64,000 nucleotides of DNA. Source: Escherichia ruysiae (GTDB taxonomy: Bacteria; Pseudomonadota; Gammaproteobacteria; Enterobacterales; Enterobacteriaceae). The notes beneath the pieces are model-generated. The model worked only from the letters and a program-made list of their open reading frames with translations, did not search any database and was not told the origin of the DNA. The stretch lies in the NCBI RefSeq assembly GCF_902498915.1, contig NZ_CABVLQ010000001.1; one strand, written 5' to 3'. A program made the position numbers and the translations under genes. Positions 1 through 8,621 of the stretch are shown here, in pieces. How positions within the stretch are numbered: the first letter of the stretch is position 1; every line of letters begins with the position of its first letter.

Positions 1-648
1 CAGAAACGCGCGTGGGCCGTCCGGGGTAAACTGCTGCCAGGTGCTGTCGCCGGGATCGTTCTCACACTGTACGCTAATCAACATACACGACTGCGCATAC
101 TGCCAGGCATGAACGCCAATTCCCGCCATCTGCCGCACCTGCGAATTTGCGCCGTCGGCACCAATCACCAGTTTCGCGCGGATCGTTTCACCGCCCTTCA
201 GTTCCAGCTCCTGAAGATCATTATGGCGATGCAGCGCAATCAGCGAGCCTGGCACACGTAACGTTACTTTCGGATGCGCTTCCAGCGCCTGCCACAGCGC
301 CTGTTGCAGAACGGTGTTTTCCACCATATAGCCCAGCAGAGGCAGCTTTAATTCGGCTGCGTCAAACACCACATGCGCCGTTTCCCACTCCCACGTTTCC
401 AGTCTGCGATAAGGATGGCAACGCATGGCCTGTACCGCATCCCAGACGCCTAAACCTTTAAGCAGAGACACCGACGCGGCGCTAATCGCTGAAATACGCA
501 CGTCCGGCTGGCTGTCGGCCACAAACGGCGCGGGTTCTGCGTGCTCGATTACCGTTACCGCAAATCCGTGCTGTGCCAGCCCCAGCGCCAGTGCGCCGCC
601 GACCATTCCTCCGCCGACAATGGCAATTTCCGTTGGTTGATTTGTCAT
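1..648 (-). CDS. ubiF: UbiF, 3-demethoxyubiquinol hydroxylase (C-terminal part outside window)
   Basis: FAD-dependent monooxygenase that hydroxylates the demethoxyubiquinol ring late in ubiquinone biosynthesis. Only the first 216 codons are present; the family is usually about 390 residues, so the gene runs off the left edge. The reading frame is open from the edge to an ATG at 648. The protein starts MTNQPTEIAIVGGG, with the Rossmann dinucleotide motif GGGMVG at residues 12-17 and the second FAD motif GADG at 163-166. It is divergent from miaB across a 145-bp gap. UbiH and VisC/UbiI are paralogues, but the N-terminal sequence and the miaB neighbourhood fit UbiF. Confidence 0.95.
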   Translation of the reverse strand, partial: MTNQPTEIAIVGGGMVGGALALGLAQHGFAVTVIEHAEPAPFVADSQPDVRISAISAASVSLLKGLGVWDAVQAMRCHPYRRLETWEWETAHVVFDAAELKLPLLGYMVENTVLQQALWQALEAHPKVTLRVPGSLIALHRHNDLQELELKGGETIRAKLVIGADGANSQVRQMAGIGVHAWQYAQSCMLISVQCENDPGDSTWQQFTPDGPRAFL

Positions 649-793
649 GGTCAATCATCCTGTTAGCAATATGCTTTAAGTTTACAGGATTTTTACCCCC
701 AAGGGCTGATAACGCTCATACTGGTCACAACGGCAGCAAAGCATTACACTATGCGCCCTGCATTCCTGGCTACTATTTCGCAAGAGCAAGTCG

Positions 794-2218
794 ATGACCA
801 AAAAACTCCATATTAAAACCTGGGGCTGTCAGATGAACGAGTACGATTCATCGAAGATGGCCGATCTGCTGGATGCCACCCACGGCTATCAACTGACCGA
901 CGTGGCGGAAGAAGCGGATGTGCTGCTGCTGAACACCTGCTCAATCCGCGAGAAGGCTCAGGAAAAAGTCTTCCATCAGTTGGGTCGCTGGAAACTGTTA
1001 AAAGAGAAGAATCCAGACCTGATTATCGGCGTCGGTGGCTGCGTGGCATCGCAAGAAGGCGAGCACATTCGCCAGCGCGCCCACTATGTCGATATTATTT
1101 TTGGGCCGCAAACGCTGCACCGCCTGCCGGAGATGATCAACTCCGTGCGCGGCGACCGCAGCCCGGTTGTAGATATCAGCTTCCCGGAAATCGAGAAGTT
1201 CGACCGTCTGCCGGAACCGCGCGCCGAAGGGCCGACCGCGTTTGTCTCCATCATGGAAGGCTGCAATAAATATTGCACCTACTGCGTGGTGCCTTACACC
1301 CGTGGTGAAGAGGTAAGCCGTCCGTCTGACGATATTCTGTTTGAGATCGCTCAGCTTGCTGCGCAGGGCGTGCGTGAAGTCAACCTGCTCGGTCAGAACG
1401 TGAACGCCTGGCGTGGTGAGAACTACGACGGCACCACCGGATCGTTTGCCGATCTGCTGCGTTTGGTTGCCGCCATCGACGGGATCGATCGTATTCGCTT
1501 TACCACCAGCCATCCGATCGAATTTACCGACGATATTATCGAAGTGTATCGCGATACACCGGAGCTAGTGAGTTTCCTGCACCTGCCGGTACAGAGCGGT
1601 TCCGATCGCATTCTGAACCTGATGGGGCGTACCCACACGGCGCTGGAGTACAAAGCGATCATCCGTAAACTGCGTGCGGCGCGTCCGGATATTCAGATCA
1701 GTTCTGACTTCATCGTTGGCTTCCCTGGCGAAACCACCGAAGACTTCGAGAAAACGATGAAGCTGATTGCCGACGTCAATTTCGACATGAGCTACAGCTT
1801 TATCTTCTCTGCACGTCCGGGTACACCAGCCGCCGATATGGTTGATGATGTTCCGGAAGAAGAGAAGAAACAGCGTCTGTATATTCTGCAAGAACGTATC
1901 AATCAGCAAGCGATGGCATGGAGCCGCCGGATGCTCGGCACCACCCAGCGTATTCTGGTAGAAGGGACTTCACGTAAGAGCATCATGGAGCTTTCTGGAC
2001 GTACAGAAAATAACCGCGTGGTCAACTTCGAGGGCACACCGGATATGATCGGTAAATTCGTCGATGTAGAAATTACCGACGTCTACCCGAACTCTCTACG
2101 CGGTAAAGTGGTGCGAACTGAAGATGAAATGGGTCTGCGTGTGGCAGAAACGCCGGAATCGGTGATTGCCCGTACTCGCAAAGAAAACGACCTTGGCGTG
2201 GGTTATTATCAGCCGTAA
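794..2218 (+). CDS. miaB: MiaB, tRNA-2-methylthio-N6-dimethylallyladenosine synthase
   Basis: Radical-SAM methylthiotransferase that adds the 2-methylthio group to i6A37 of tRNAs reading UNN codons. At 474 residues it has the usual length. The N-terminal UPF0004 domain carries the auxiliary-cluster cysteines C12, C49 and C83. The radical-SAM CxxxCxxC motif is C157, C161 and C164. A C-terminal TRAM domain lies at roughly 378-441. The start gives the canonical [13 protein letters not shown] strong Rho-independent terminator follows directly, so miaB appears to be transcribed mainly apart from ybeZ. Confidence 0.98.
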
Positions 2219-2223
2219 TTCTC

Positions 2224-2254
2224 AGGCCCGCCGTTCCGGTGGGCCTTGTTTTTT
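2224..2254 (+). terminator. Rho-independent terminator after miaB
   Basis: GC-rich inverted repeat (AGGCCC arm at 2224-2229 pairing with GGGCCT ending at 2246) followed by a T-rich run (TTGTTTTTT). It begins six bases after the miaB stop codon. Confidence 0.85.
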
Positions 2255-2370
2255 CTCTCTTTATCCCCATCTTTACCGCAATGCTTGCGCCTTTTTCCTG
2301 TGGCGTGAATAATTTCCTTATAGGCCGGTGAATGTTCAGCTTCCGGCGGCATACAGATAAGAGGAACGGT

Positions 2371-3411
2371 TTGAACATAGACACTCGCGAAATCACCCTG
2401 GAGCCAGCAGACAACGCGCGTCTGTTGAGCCTGTGCGGCCCGTTTGATGACAACATCAAGCAGCTCGAACGCCGTCTCGGCATCGAGATCAATCGCCGCG
2501 ATAACCACTTTAAACTGACCGGCCGTCCGATTTGCGTCACCGCTGCGGCAGACATTCTGCGTAGCCTGTATGTCGATACTGCCCCGATGCGCGGTCAGAT
2601 TCAGGATATCGAACCGGAACAGATCCACCTTGCGATTAAAGAAGCGCGGGTACTGGAGCAAAGCGCGGAGAGCGTGCCGGAGTACGGCAAAGCGGTCAAT
2701 ATCAAAACCAAACGCGGCGTAATTAAGCCGCGCACGCCAAACCAGGCGCAGTACATCGCCAATATTCTCGACCATGACATTACCTTCGGCGTTGGCCCGG
2801 CGGGTACGGGTAAAACCTACCTGGCAGTGGCTGCGGCAGTTGATGCCCTGGAGCGTCAGGAAATTCGCCGTATTCTGCTGACTCGTCCGGCGGTCGAAGC
2901 CGGTGAGAAACTGGGCTTCCTGCCTGGCGATTTAAGCCAGAAAGTAGACCCGTATCTGCGCCCGCTGTACGACGCGCTGTTTGAAATGCTGGGCTTTGAG
3001 AAAGTCGAGAAGCTGATTGAGCGCAACGTTATCGAAGTCGCGCCGCTGGCCTATATGCGTGGTCGTACGCTGAACGACGCGTTTATCATTCTTGATGAGA
3101 GCCAGAACACCACCATCGAACAGATGAAGATGTTCCTGACCCGTATCGGTTTTAACTCAAAAGCGGTTATCACCGGCGACGTCACACAGATCGACCTGCC
3201 GCGTAATACTAAATCAGGCTTACGTCATGCCATCGAAGTGCTGGCCGATGTCGAAGAGATCAGCTTTAACTTCTTCCACAGCGAAGACGTGGTTCGTCAC
3301 CCGGTGGTGGCGCGTATCGTTAACGCTTATGAAGCCTGGGAAGAAGCCGAACAAAAACGTAAAGCGGCGCTGGCAGCAGAACGCAAGCGCGAAGAACAGG
3401 AACAAAAATGA
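2371..3411 (+). CDS. ybeZ: YbeZ, PhoH-family ATPase
   Basis: P-loop nucleoside-triphosphatase of the PhoH family. It acts with the endoribonuclease YbeY, and the pair is implicated in rRNA maturation and ribosome quality control. I chose the TTG at 2371 (346 aa) because AAGAGGA at 2359-2365 lies just upstream and the length matches the family. An in-frame ATG at 2332 would add 13 residues without a good ribosome-binding site. Walker A is GPAGTGKT at residues 142-149 and Walker B is FIILDE at 238-243. The C-terminus is a charged Lys/Glu/Arg helix. The gene overlaps ybeY by four bases (ATGA). Confidence 0.95.
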   Translation: MNIDTREITLEPADNARLLSLCGPFDDNIKQLERRLGIEINRRDNHFKLTGRPICVTAAADILRSLYVDTAPMRGQIQDIEPEQIHLAIKEARVLEQSAESVPEYGKAVNIKTKRGVIKPRTPNQAQYIANILDHDITFGVGPAGTGKTYLAVAAAVDALERQEIRRILLTRPAVEAGEKLGFLPGDLSQKVDPYLRPLYDALFEMLGFEKVEKLIERNVIEVAPLAYMRGRTLNDAFIILDESQNTTIEQMKMFLTRIGFNSKAVITGDVTQIDLPRNTKSGLRHAIEVLADVEEISFNFFHSEDVVRHPVVARIVNAYEAWEEAEQKRKAALAAERKREEQEQK

Positions 3412-3875
3412 GTCAGGTGATCCTCGATTTACAACTGGCATGTGAAGATAATTCCGGGCTACCGGAAGAGAGCCAGTTTCAAACATGGCTGAATGCGGTG
3501 ATCCCGCAGTTTCAGGAAGAATCGGAAGTGACTATTCGCCTGGTCGATACCGCCGAAAGCCACAGTCTGAATCTGACCTATCGCGGTAAGGATAAGCCGA
3601 CCAACGTGCTCTCCTTCCCGTTTGAAGTGCCGCCTGGCATGGAGATGTCGCTGCTGGGCGATCTGGTTATCTGCCGTCAGGTGGTTGAGAAGGAAGCACA
3701 GGAGCAAGGCAAACCACTGGAGGCGCACTGGGCGCATATGGTGGTGCACGGCAGTCTGCATTTGTTAGGTTACGATCACATCGAAGATGACGAAGCAGAA
3801 GAAATGGAAGCCCTCGAAACAGAGATTATGCTTGCTCTGGGCTATGAGGATCCGTACATTGCCGAGAAAGAATAA
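3408..3875 (+). CDS. ybeY: YbeY, endoribonuclease for rRNA maturation
   Basis: Single-strand-specific metallo-endoribonuclease needed for 16S rRNA 3'-end maturation and 70S quality control. The 155-residue protein has the UPF0054 zinc-binding motif HGSLHLLGYDH, with ligands H114, H118 and H124. Start codon overlap with ybeZ implies translational coupling. A hairpin in the following gap may separate it from ybeX, although ybeZ-ybeY-ybeX-lnt usually form one transcription unit. Confidence 0.97.
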   Translation: MSQVILDLQLACEDNSGLPEESQFQTWLNAVIPQFQEESEVTIRLVDTAESHSLNLTYRGKDKPTNVLSFPFEVPPGMEMSLLGDLVICRQVVEKEAQEQGKPLEAHWAHMVVHGSLHLLGYDHIEDDEAEEMEALETEIMLALGYEDPYIAEKE

Positions 3876-3904
3876 TTTGCCAGGCATTTGACTGGCAGAT
3901 GTCC

Positions 3905-3934
3905 CCGCCGTTGGTGATTAACGACGGCGTTTTG
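3905..3934 (+). terminator. Possible attenuator or weak terminator between ybeY and ybeX
   Basis: CCGCCGTT and AACGACGGCG can form a stem around a GGTGATT loop, followed by TTTT. The T-run is short, so partial termination or an mRNA-processing hairpin is possible. Confidence 0.45.
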
Positions 3935-3964
3935 ATTAACTAACATGAGAACCCATACGACGCC

Positions 3965-4843
3965 ATGAGCGACGACAATTCACACAGTAGTGACACGATA
4001 AGCAACAAGAAGGGATTTTTCTCCCTGTTACTCAGCCAACTTTTCCACGGTGAACCGAAAAACCGTGACGAACTGCTGGCGCTGATCCGTGATTCCGGGC
4101 AGAACGACCTTATCGACGAAGATACGCGCGATATGCTCGAAGGGGTGATGGACATCGCAGACCAACGCGTCCGCGACATCATGATCCCCCGCTCCCAGAT
4201 GATTACCCTGAAACGCAACCAGACGCTGGACGAATGCCTTGATGTCATCATCGAGTCCGCCCACTCACGTTTCCCGGTGATTAGCGAAGACAAAGATCAC
4301 ATTGAAGGGATTCTGATGGCGAAAGACTTGCTGCCGTTTATGCGCAGCGATGCTGAAGCCTTCAGCATGGACAAAGTGTTACGTCAGGCGGTTGTCGTTC
4401 CTGAAAGTAAGCGCGTAGACCGGATGCTGAAAGAGTTTCGCTCTCAGCGTTACCACATGGCGATCGTCATTGACGAATTCGGTGGGGTTTCCGGTCTGGT
4501 GACCATTGAAGACATCCTGGAACTGATTGTTGGTGAGATTGAAGACGAGTATGACGAAGAAGATGATATCGACTTCCGTCAGCTGAGTCGTCATACCTGG
4601 ACCGTGCGCGCGTTGGCTTCCATTGAAGACTTCAACGAAGCGTTCGGCACTCACTTTAGCGATGAAGAGGTCGACACTATCGGTGGTCTGGTGATGCAGG
4701 CGTTTGGGCATCTTCCGGCACGTGGTGAAACCATCGACATCGACGGTTACCAGTTCAAAGTGGCGATGGCTGACAGTCGGCGTATTATTCAGGTTCATGT
4801 CAAAATCCCGGATGACTCACCCCAGCCGAAGCTGGATGAATAA
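3965..4843 (+). CDS. ybeX: YbeX (CorC-like), CBS-domain protein
   Basis: Cytosolic 292-residue protein of the CorC/HlyC family, historically tied to cobalt/magnesium efflux through CorA and more recently to ribosome metabolism alongside YbeY. A tandem CBS pair lies at about residues 66-190 and a CorC/HlyC transporter-associated domain at about 205-285, joined by a very acidic linker rich in Glu and Asp. There are no membrane segments. It sits 24 bp upstream of lnt, the normal enterobacterial arrangement. Its molecular function remains uncertain. Confidence 0.95.
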   Translation: MSDDNSHSSDTISNKKGFFSLLLSQLFHGEPKNRDELLALIRDSGQNDLIDEDTRDMLEGVMDIADQRVRDIMIPRSQMITLKRNQTLDECLDVIIESAHSRFPVISEDKDHIEGILMAKDLLPFMRSDAEAFSMDKVLRQAVVVPESKRVDRMLKEFRSQRYHMAIVIDEFGGVSGLVTIEDILELIVGEIEDEYDEEDDIDFRQLSRHTWTVRALASIEDFNEAFGTHFSDEEVDTIGGLVMQAFGHLPARGETIDIDGYQFKVAMADSRRIIQVHVKIPDDSPQPKLDE

Positions 4844-4867
4844 AACCGAAACTGGATAGATAACTAC

Positions 4868-6406
4868 ATGGCTTTTGCCTCATTAATTGAACGCCAGCGC
4901 ATTCGCCTGCTGCTGGCGTTATTATTCGGTGCCTGCGGAACGCTGGCCTTCTCTCCTTACGACGTCTGGCCTGCGGCGATTGTTTCGCTGATGGGGCTTC
5001 AGACGTTGACCTTTAACCGCCGTCCACTCCAGTCTGCCGCTATTGGCTTTTGCTGGGGATTTGGCCTCTTTGGCAGCGGTATTAACTGGGTCTATGTCAG
5101 CATCGCGACCTTTGGTGGAATGCCTGGCCCGGTTAACATCTTCCTGGTGGTGCTGCTGGCGGCGTATTTGTCGCTGTATACCGGACTATTTGCTGGCGTG
5201 CTGTCGCGTCTGTGGCCAAAAACAACCTGGCTGCGCGTGGCGATTGCCGCCCCTGCTCTCTGGCAAGTGACCGAGTTTCTGCGCGGTTGGGTGCTGACCG
5301 GCTTCCCGTGGTTACAGTTCGGCTATAGCCAGATTGACGGCCCGTTAAAAGGACTGGCACCGATAATGGGCGTGGAAGCCATTAACTTCCTGCTGATGAT
5401 GGTAAGCGGCCTGCTGGCGCTGGCGTTGGTCAAACGCAACTGGCGTCCGCTGGTGGTGGCCGTCGTGCTGTTCGCACTTCCCTTCCCGCTGCGTTACATC
5501 CTGTGGTTTACCCCGCAACCGGAGAAAACCATTCAGGTTTCGATGGTTCAGGGCGATATTCCGCAATCGCTGAAATGGGACGAAGGCCAGCTTCTTAATA
5601 CGCTGAAGATTTACTACAACGCAACGGCACCGCTGATGGGCAAATCATCGTTGATTATCTGGCCGGAGTCGGCGATAACCGATCTGGAAATTAATCAGCA
5701 ACAGTTCCTCAAAGCACTGGACGGTGAGTTGCGCGATAAAGGTAGCTCGCTGGTAACCGGGATTGTTGACGCGCGTCTCAATAAACAGAACCGCTACGAT
5801 ACCTACAACACCATCATCACGCTGGGTAAAGGTGCACCGTACAGCTACGAATCAGCCGATCGCTATAACAAAAACCATCTGGTGCCGTTTGGCGAGTTTG
5901 TCCCGCTGGAGTCGATTCTGCGTCCGTTAGCGCCGTTCTTTGATCTGCCGATGTCCTCATTCAGCCGTGGACCATATATCCAGCCGCCGCTGTCGGTGAA
6001 TGGTATTGAGCTTACTGCGGCTATTTGCTACGAGATCATTCTCGGCGAGCAAGTGCGCGATAACTTCCGCCCGGATACCGACTATCTGCTGACTATCTCC
6101 AACGATGCGTGGTTCGGCAAGTCTATTGGCCCGTGGCAGCACTTCCAGATGGCGCGAATGCGTGCGCTGGAGCTGGCGCGCCCACTGTTGCGCAGCACCA
6201 ACAACGGCATTACAGCGGTGATTGGCCCGCAGGGTGAGATTCAGGCGATGATCCCGCAGTTCACCCGCGAGGTGTTAACCACTCACGTGACGCCGACCAC
6301 CGGACTCACACCTTACGCACGTACCGGCAACTGGCCGCTGTGGGTGCTGACGGCACTGTTTGGTTTTGCCGCTGTGTTGATGAGCCTGCGTCAGCGACGT
6401 AAATAA
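4868..6406 (+). CDS. lnt: Lnt, apolipoprotein N-acyltransferase
   Basis: Inner-membrane enzyme that transfers a fatty acid from phospholipid to the N-terminal cysteine of apolipoproteins, the last lipoprotein maturation step. The 512-residue protein has an N-terminal multi-spanning region (about residues 12-220), then a periplasmic nitrilase-like domain. The catalytic cysteine is C387 in AAICYEI, and E267 and K335 are the expected partners in the E. coli enzyme. A last membrane segment lies near 485-505. It is last in the ybeZ-ybeY-ybeX-lnt group and is followed by a hairpin and a REP element. Confidence 0.98.
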   Translation: MAFASLIERQRIRLLLALLFGACGTLAFSPYDVWPAAIVSLMGLQTLTFNRRPLQSAAIGFCWGFGLFGSGINWVYVSIATFGGMPGPVNIFLVVLLAAYLSLYTGLFAGVLSRLWPKTTWLRVAIAAPALWQVTEFLRGWVLTGFPWLQFGYSQIDGPLKGLAPIMGVEAINFLLMMVSGLLALALVKRNWRPLVVAVVLFALPFPLRYILWFTPQPEKTIQVSMVQGDIPQSLKWDEGQLLNTLKIYYNATAPLMGKSSLIIWPESAITDLEINQQQFLKALDGELRDKGSSLVTGIVDARLNKQNRYDTYNTIITLGKGAPYSYESADRYNKNHLVPFGEFVPLESILRPLAPFFDLPMSSFSRGPYIQPPLSVNGIELTAAICYEIILGEQVRDNFRPDTDYLLTISNDAWFGKSIGPWQHFQMARMRALELARPLLRSTNNGITAVIGPQGEIQAMIPQFTREVLTTHVTPTTGLTPYARTGNWPLWVLTALFGFAAVLMSLRQRRK

Positions 6407-6418
6407 CCCCTTCTTATC

Positions 6419-6446
6419 GTGCCGGAATACATCCCGTATTTCGGCA
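6419..6446 (+). terminator. Stem-loop downstream of lnt
   Basis: GTGCCGGAATAC pairs with GTATTTCGGCAC around a short ATCCC loop. No T-run follows. It probably acts as a 3' stabilising structure or a weak terminator for lnt. Confidence 0.5.
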
Positions 6447-6451
6447 CGCTC

Positions 6452-6481
6452 GCCGGATGCGGCATCAGTGCGTTATCCGGA
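6452..6481 (+). repeat. REP-like palindromic repeat
   Basis: GCCGGATGCGGC, then a short loop, then GTTATCCGGA: the head and tail of an enterobacterial REP unit. A single copy, located just upstream of the gltI promoter region. Confidence 0.75.
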
Positions 6482-6504
6482 TAACAAAATTCCCCTATCC
6501 AACT

Positions 6505-6521
6505 TTGGCACATCTATTGCT
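6505..6521 (+). promoter_or_regulatory. Candidate sigma54 promoter for gltIJKL
   Basis: TTGGCAC-ATCTA-TTGCT carries the invariant GG and GC of -24/-12 promoters at the correct spacing. A start site near 6533 would give a leader of about 270 nt before gltI. The match is direct; activity is inferred from the known nitrogen control of this operon. Confidence 0.65.
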
Positions 6522-6589
6522 TTGTTATACAAGGCAAACCCTGAACCGGCATTAGCGCAACCCGGTTGCACCACAGCAATACAGCAATA

Positions 6590-6604
6590 GCACCAAAAAG
6601 GTGC
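6590..6604. promoter_or_regulatory. Candidate NtrC binding site
   Basis: Perfect palindrome GCACC-AAAAA-GGTGC, matching the NtrC consensus. An imperfect second site (GCTTC-GGAAT-GGTGC) lies at 6619-6633. Both are downstream of the candidate sigma54 promoter, which is unusual but workable for an enhancer. Confidence 0.65.
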
Positions 6605-6740
6605 ATTTTAAGAATTTTGCTTCGGAATGGTGCGGTACATCTCGCAAAAACAAACAATAAAACAGCAATATCTTTACATTTAGCCAAACTAAATGTTACC
6701 TAACAGGCACAACACTGCACAATAAAGTTGCAGACGATAA

Positions 6741-6759
6741 CAACACAAACACTCACAAC
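6741..6759 (+). promoter_or_regulatory. C/A-rich element, likely GcvB sRNA target
   Basis: An A/C-only stretch with a single T (CAACACAAACACTCACAAC) in the gltI leader, about 45 nt before the start codon. The G/U-rich R1 region of GcvB is known to bind such elements in gltI mRNA as translational repressor or enhancer sites. Assignment is by analogy. Confidence 0.6.
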
Positions 6760-6802
6760 GGGTATCCATGCGTTCTTAACGCAGGAGATAAAGGAGTTGG
6801 AT

Positions 6803-7711
6803 ATGCAATTACGTAAACCTGCCACAGCAATCCTGGCCCTGGCGCTTTCTGCTGGACTGGCACAGGCAGAAGACGCTGCCCCGGCAGCGGGCAGTACGCT
6901 GGACAAAATCGCCAAAAACGGCGTGATTGTCGTCGGTCACCGTGAATCTTCAGTACCTTTCTCTTATTACGACAATCAGCAAAAAGTGGTGGGTTACTCG
7001 CAGGATTACTCCAACGCCATTGTTGAAGCAGTGAAAAAGAAACTCAACAAACCGGACTTGCAGGTGAAACTGATTCCGATCACCTCACAAAACCGTATTC
7101 CACTGCTGCAAAACGGCACTTTCGATTTTGAATGTGGTTCTACCACCAACAACCTCGAACGCCAGAAACAGGCGGCTTTCTCTGACACCATTTTCGTGGT
7201 CGGTACGCGCCTGCTGACCAAAAAAGGTGGCGATGTTAAAGATTTTGCCGATCTGAAAGATAAAGCCGTAGTCGTCACTTCCGGCACCACCTCTGAAGTT
7301 TTGCTCAACAAACTGAATGAAGAGCAAAAAATGAATATGCGCATTATCAGCGCCAAAGATCACGGTGACTCTTTCCGCACCCTGGAAAGCGGTCGTGCCG
7401 TTGCCTTTATGATGGATGACGCCTTGCTGGCCGGTGAACGTGCGAAAGCGAAGAAACCAGACAACTGGGATATCGTCGGCAAACCGCAGTCTCAGGAAGC
7501 TTACGGTTGCATGTTGCGTAAAGATGATCCGCAGTTCAAAAAGCTGATGGATGACACCATCGCTCAGGTGCAGACCTCCGGTGAAGCGGAAAAATGGTTT
7601 GATAAGTGGTTCAAAAATCCAATTCCGCCAAAAAACCTGAACATGAATTTCGAACTGTCAGACGAAATGAAAGCACTGTTCAAAGAACCGAATGACAAGG
7701 CACTGAACTAA
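6803..7711 (+). CDS. gltI: GltI, periplasmic glutamate/aspartate-binding protein
   Basis: Solute-binding component of the GltIJKL ABC importer for L-glutamate and L-aspartate. 302 residues from the ATG at 6803, which follows AAGGAG at 6791-6796. A typical signal peptide ends AQA at residues 20-22. The rest is a type-3 solute-binding fold. Compared with the K-12 protein as I remember it there are a few substitutions, for example NNLERQ where K-12 has NNVERQ. It is first in the operon and separated from gltJ by a 169-bp region that yields SroC RNA. Confidence 0.98.
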   Translation: MQLRKPATAILALALSAGLAQAEDAAPAAGSTLDKIAKNGVIVVGHRESSVPFSYYDNQQKVVGYSQDYSNAIVEAVKKKLNKPDLQVKLIPITSQNRIPLLQNGTFDFECGSTTNNLERQKQAAFSDTIFVVGTRLLTKKGGDVKDFADLKDKAVVVTSGTTSEVLLNKLNEEQKMNMRIISAKDHGDSFRTLESGRAVAFMMDDALLAGERAKAKKPDNWDIVGKPQSQEAYGCMLRKDDPQFKKLMDDTIAQVQTSGEAEKWFDKWFKNPIPPKNLNMNFELSDEMKALFKEPNDKALN

Positions 7712-7715
7712 TTAC

Positions 7716-7867
7716 AAGAACCAGGGGCGGAAATTCCAGCCCTCTCGATTGTTACGTAGCACGGACAGACTATACGCCTGATGGTCGTTCCCCATCGGGC
7801 CTGAAAACCGCAATACGCTGGGTAACAATCTTCGAGGGTAGCAGTTAACGCTGCTACCCTCTTTTTT
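7716..7867 (+). ncRNA. sroC: SroC small RNA (GcvB sponge)
   Basis: The gltI-gltJ spacer corresponds to SroC, an RNA processed from the gltIJKL transcript that base-pairs with and destabilises GcvB, relieving repression of amino-acid transport genes. The sequence shows a long non-coding spacer ending in a strong hairpin plus T-run. The 3' end is set by that terminator; the 5' end given is approximate because it arises by RNase E cleavage. Confidence 0.75.
7835..7867 (+). terminator. Terminator at 3' end of SroC
   Basis: Perfect 10-bp stem AGGGTAGCAG/CTGCTACCCT around TTAACG, followed by CTTTTTT. It should cause partial termination before gltJ, giving more GltI than membrane components. Confidence 0.9.
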
Positions 7868-7880
7868 CTGGAGTAGATTT

Positions 7881-8621
7881 ATGTCTATAGACTGGAACTG
7901 GGGTATTTTTTTACAACAAGCCCCGTTCGGCAACACCACCTATCTCGGCTGGATCTGGAGCGGCTTTCAGGTGACGATCGCTCTGTCGATCTGCGCCTGG
8001 ATTATCGCTTTCCTCGTCGGCTCGTTATTCGGCATTTTGCGTACCGTTCCTAACCGTTTTCTCTCCGGTCTGGGTACGTTGTATGTCGAACTGTTCCGCA
8101 ACGTGCCACTGATTGTGCAGTTCTTTACCTGGTATCTGGTGATCCCGGAGCTACTGCCGGAGAAGATCGGCATGTGGTTTAAGGCCGAGCTGGATCCCAA
8201 TATTCAGTTTTTCCTTTCATCCATGCTCTGTCTGGGGCTGTTTACCGCCGCTCGTGTTTGCGAACAGGTGCGCGCCGCGATCCAGTCGCTGCCACGTGGG
8301 CAAAAAAATGCCGCGCTGGCGATGGGGTTGACGCTACCACAGGCTTATCGCTACGTGCTGTTGCCTAACGCTTATCGCGTTATCGTCCCGCCGATGACGT
8401 CCGAGATGATGAACCTGGTGAAAAACTCCGCCATCGCCTCGACCATCGGGCTGGTGGATATGGCGGCGCAGGCCGGTAAATTGCTCGATTACTCCGCCCA
8501 CGCCTGGGAATCGTTTACCGCCATTACGCTGGCGTATGTATTGATTAACGCGGTTATCATGCTGGTGATGACGCTGGTTGAACGTAAAGTTCGCCTGCCC
8601 GGCAACATGGGAGGCAAGTAA
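7881..8621 (+). CDS. gltJ: GltJ, glutamate/aspartate ABC transporter permease
   Basis: Inner-membrane permease of the GltIJKL importer, 246 residues, HisMQ-type with about five membrane segments. The conserved EAA-like loop is near residues 145-165 (ALAMGLTLPQAYRYVLLP), where it docks on GltL. TCTGGAG just upstream serves as ribosome-binding site. Its stop overlaps the gltK start (TAATG), so the two permeases should be translationally coupled. Confidence 0.97.
   Translation: MSIDWNWGIFLQQAPFGNTTYLGWIWSGFQVTIALSICAWIIAFLVGSLFGILRTVPNRFLSGLGTLYVELFRNVPLIVQFFTWYLVIPELLPEKIGMWFKAELDPNIQFFLSSMLCLGLFTAARVCEQVRAAIQSLPRGQKNAALAMGLTLPQAYRYVLLPNAYRVIVPPMTSEMMNLVKNSAIASTIGLVDMAAQAGKLLDYSAHAWESFTAITLAYVLINAVIMLVMTLVERKVRLPGNMGGK

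Larger units (their letters stand above)
6407..6802. other. lnt-gltI intergenic region
   Basis: 396 bp without a gene. It holds a stem-loop just after lnt, one REP-like repeat, a sigma54-type -24/-12 element, an NtrC-like palindrome and a C/A-rich stretch near the gltI start; each is listed separately. An in-frame ATG at 6728 could extend GltI by 25 residues, but it would destroy the signal peptide and has no good ribosome-binding site. Confidence 0.8.
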
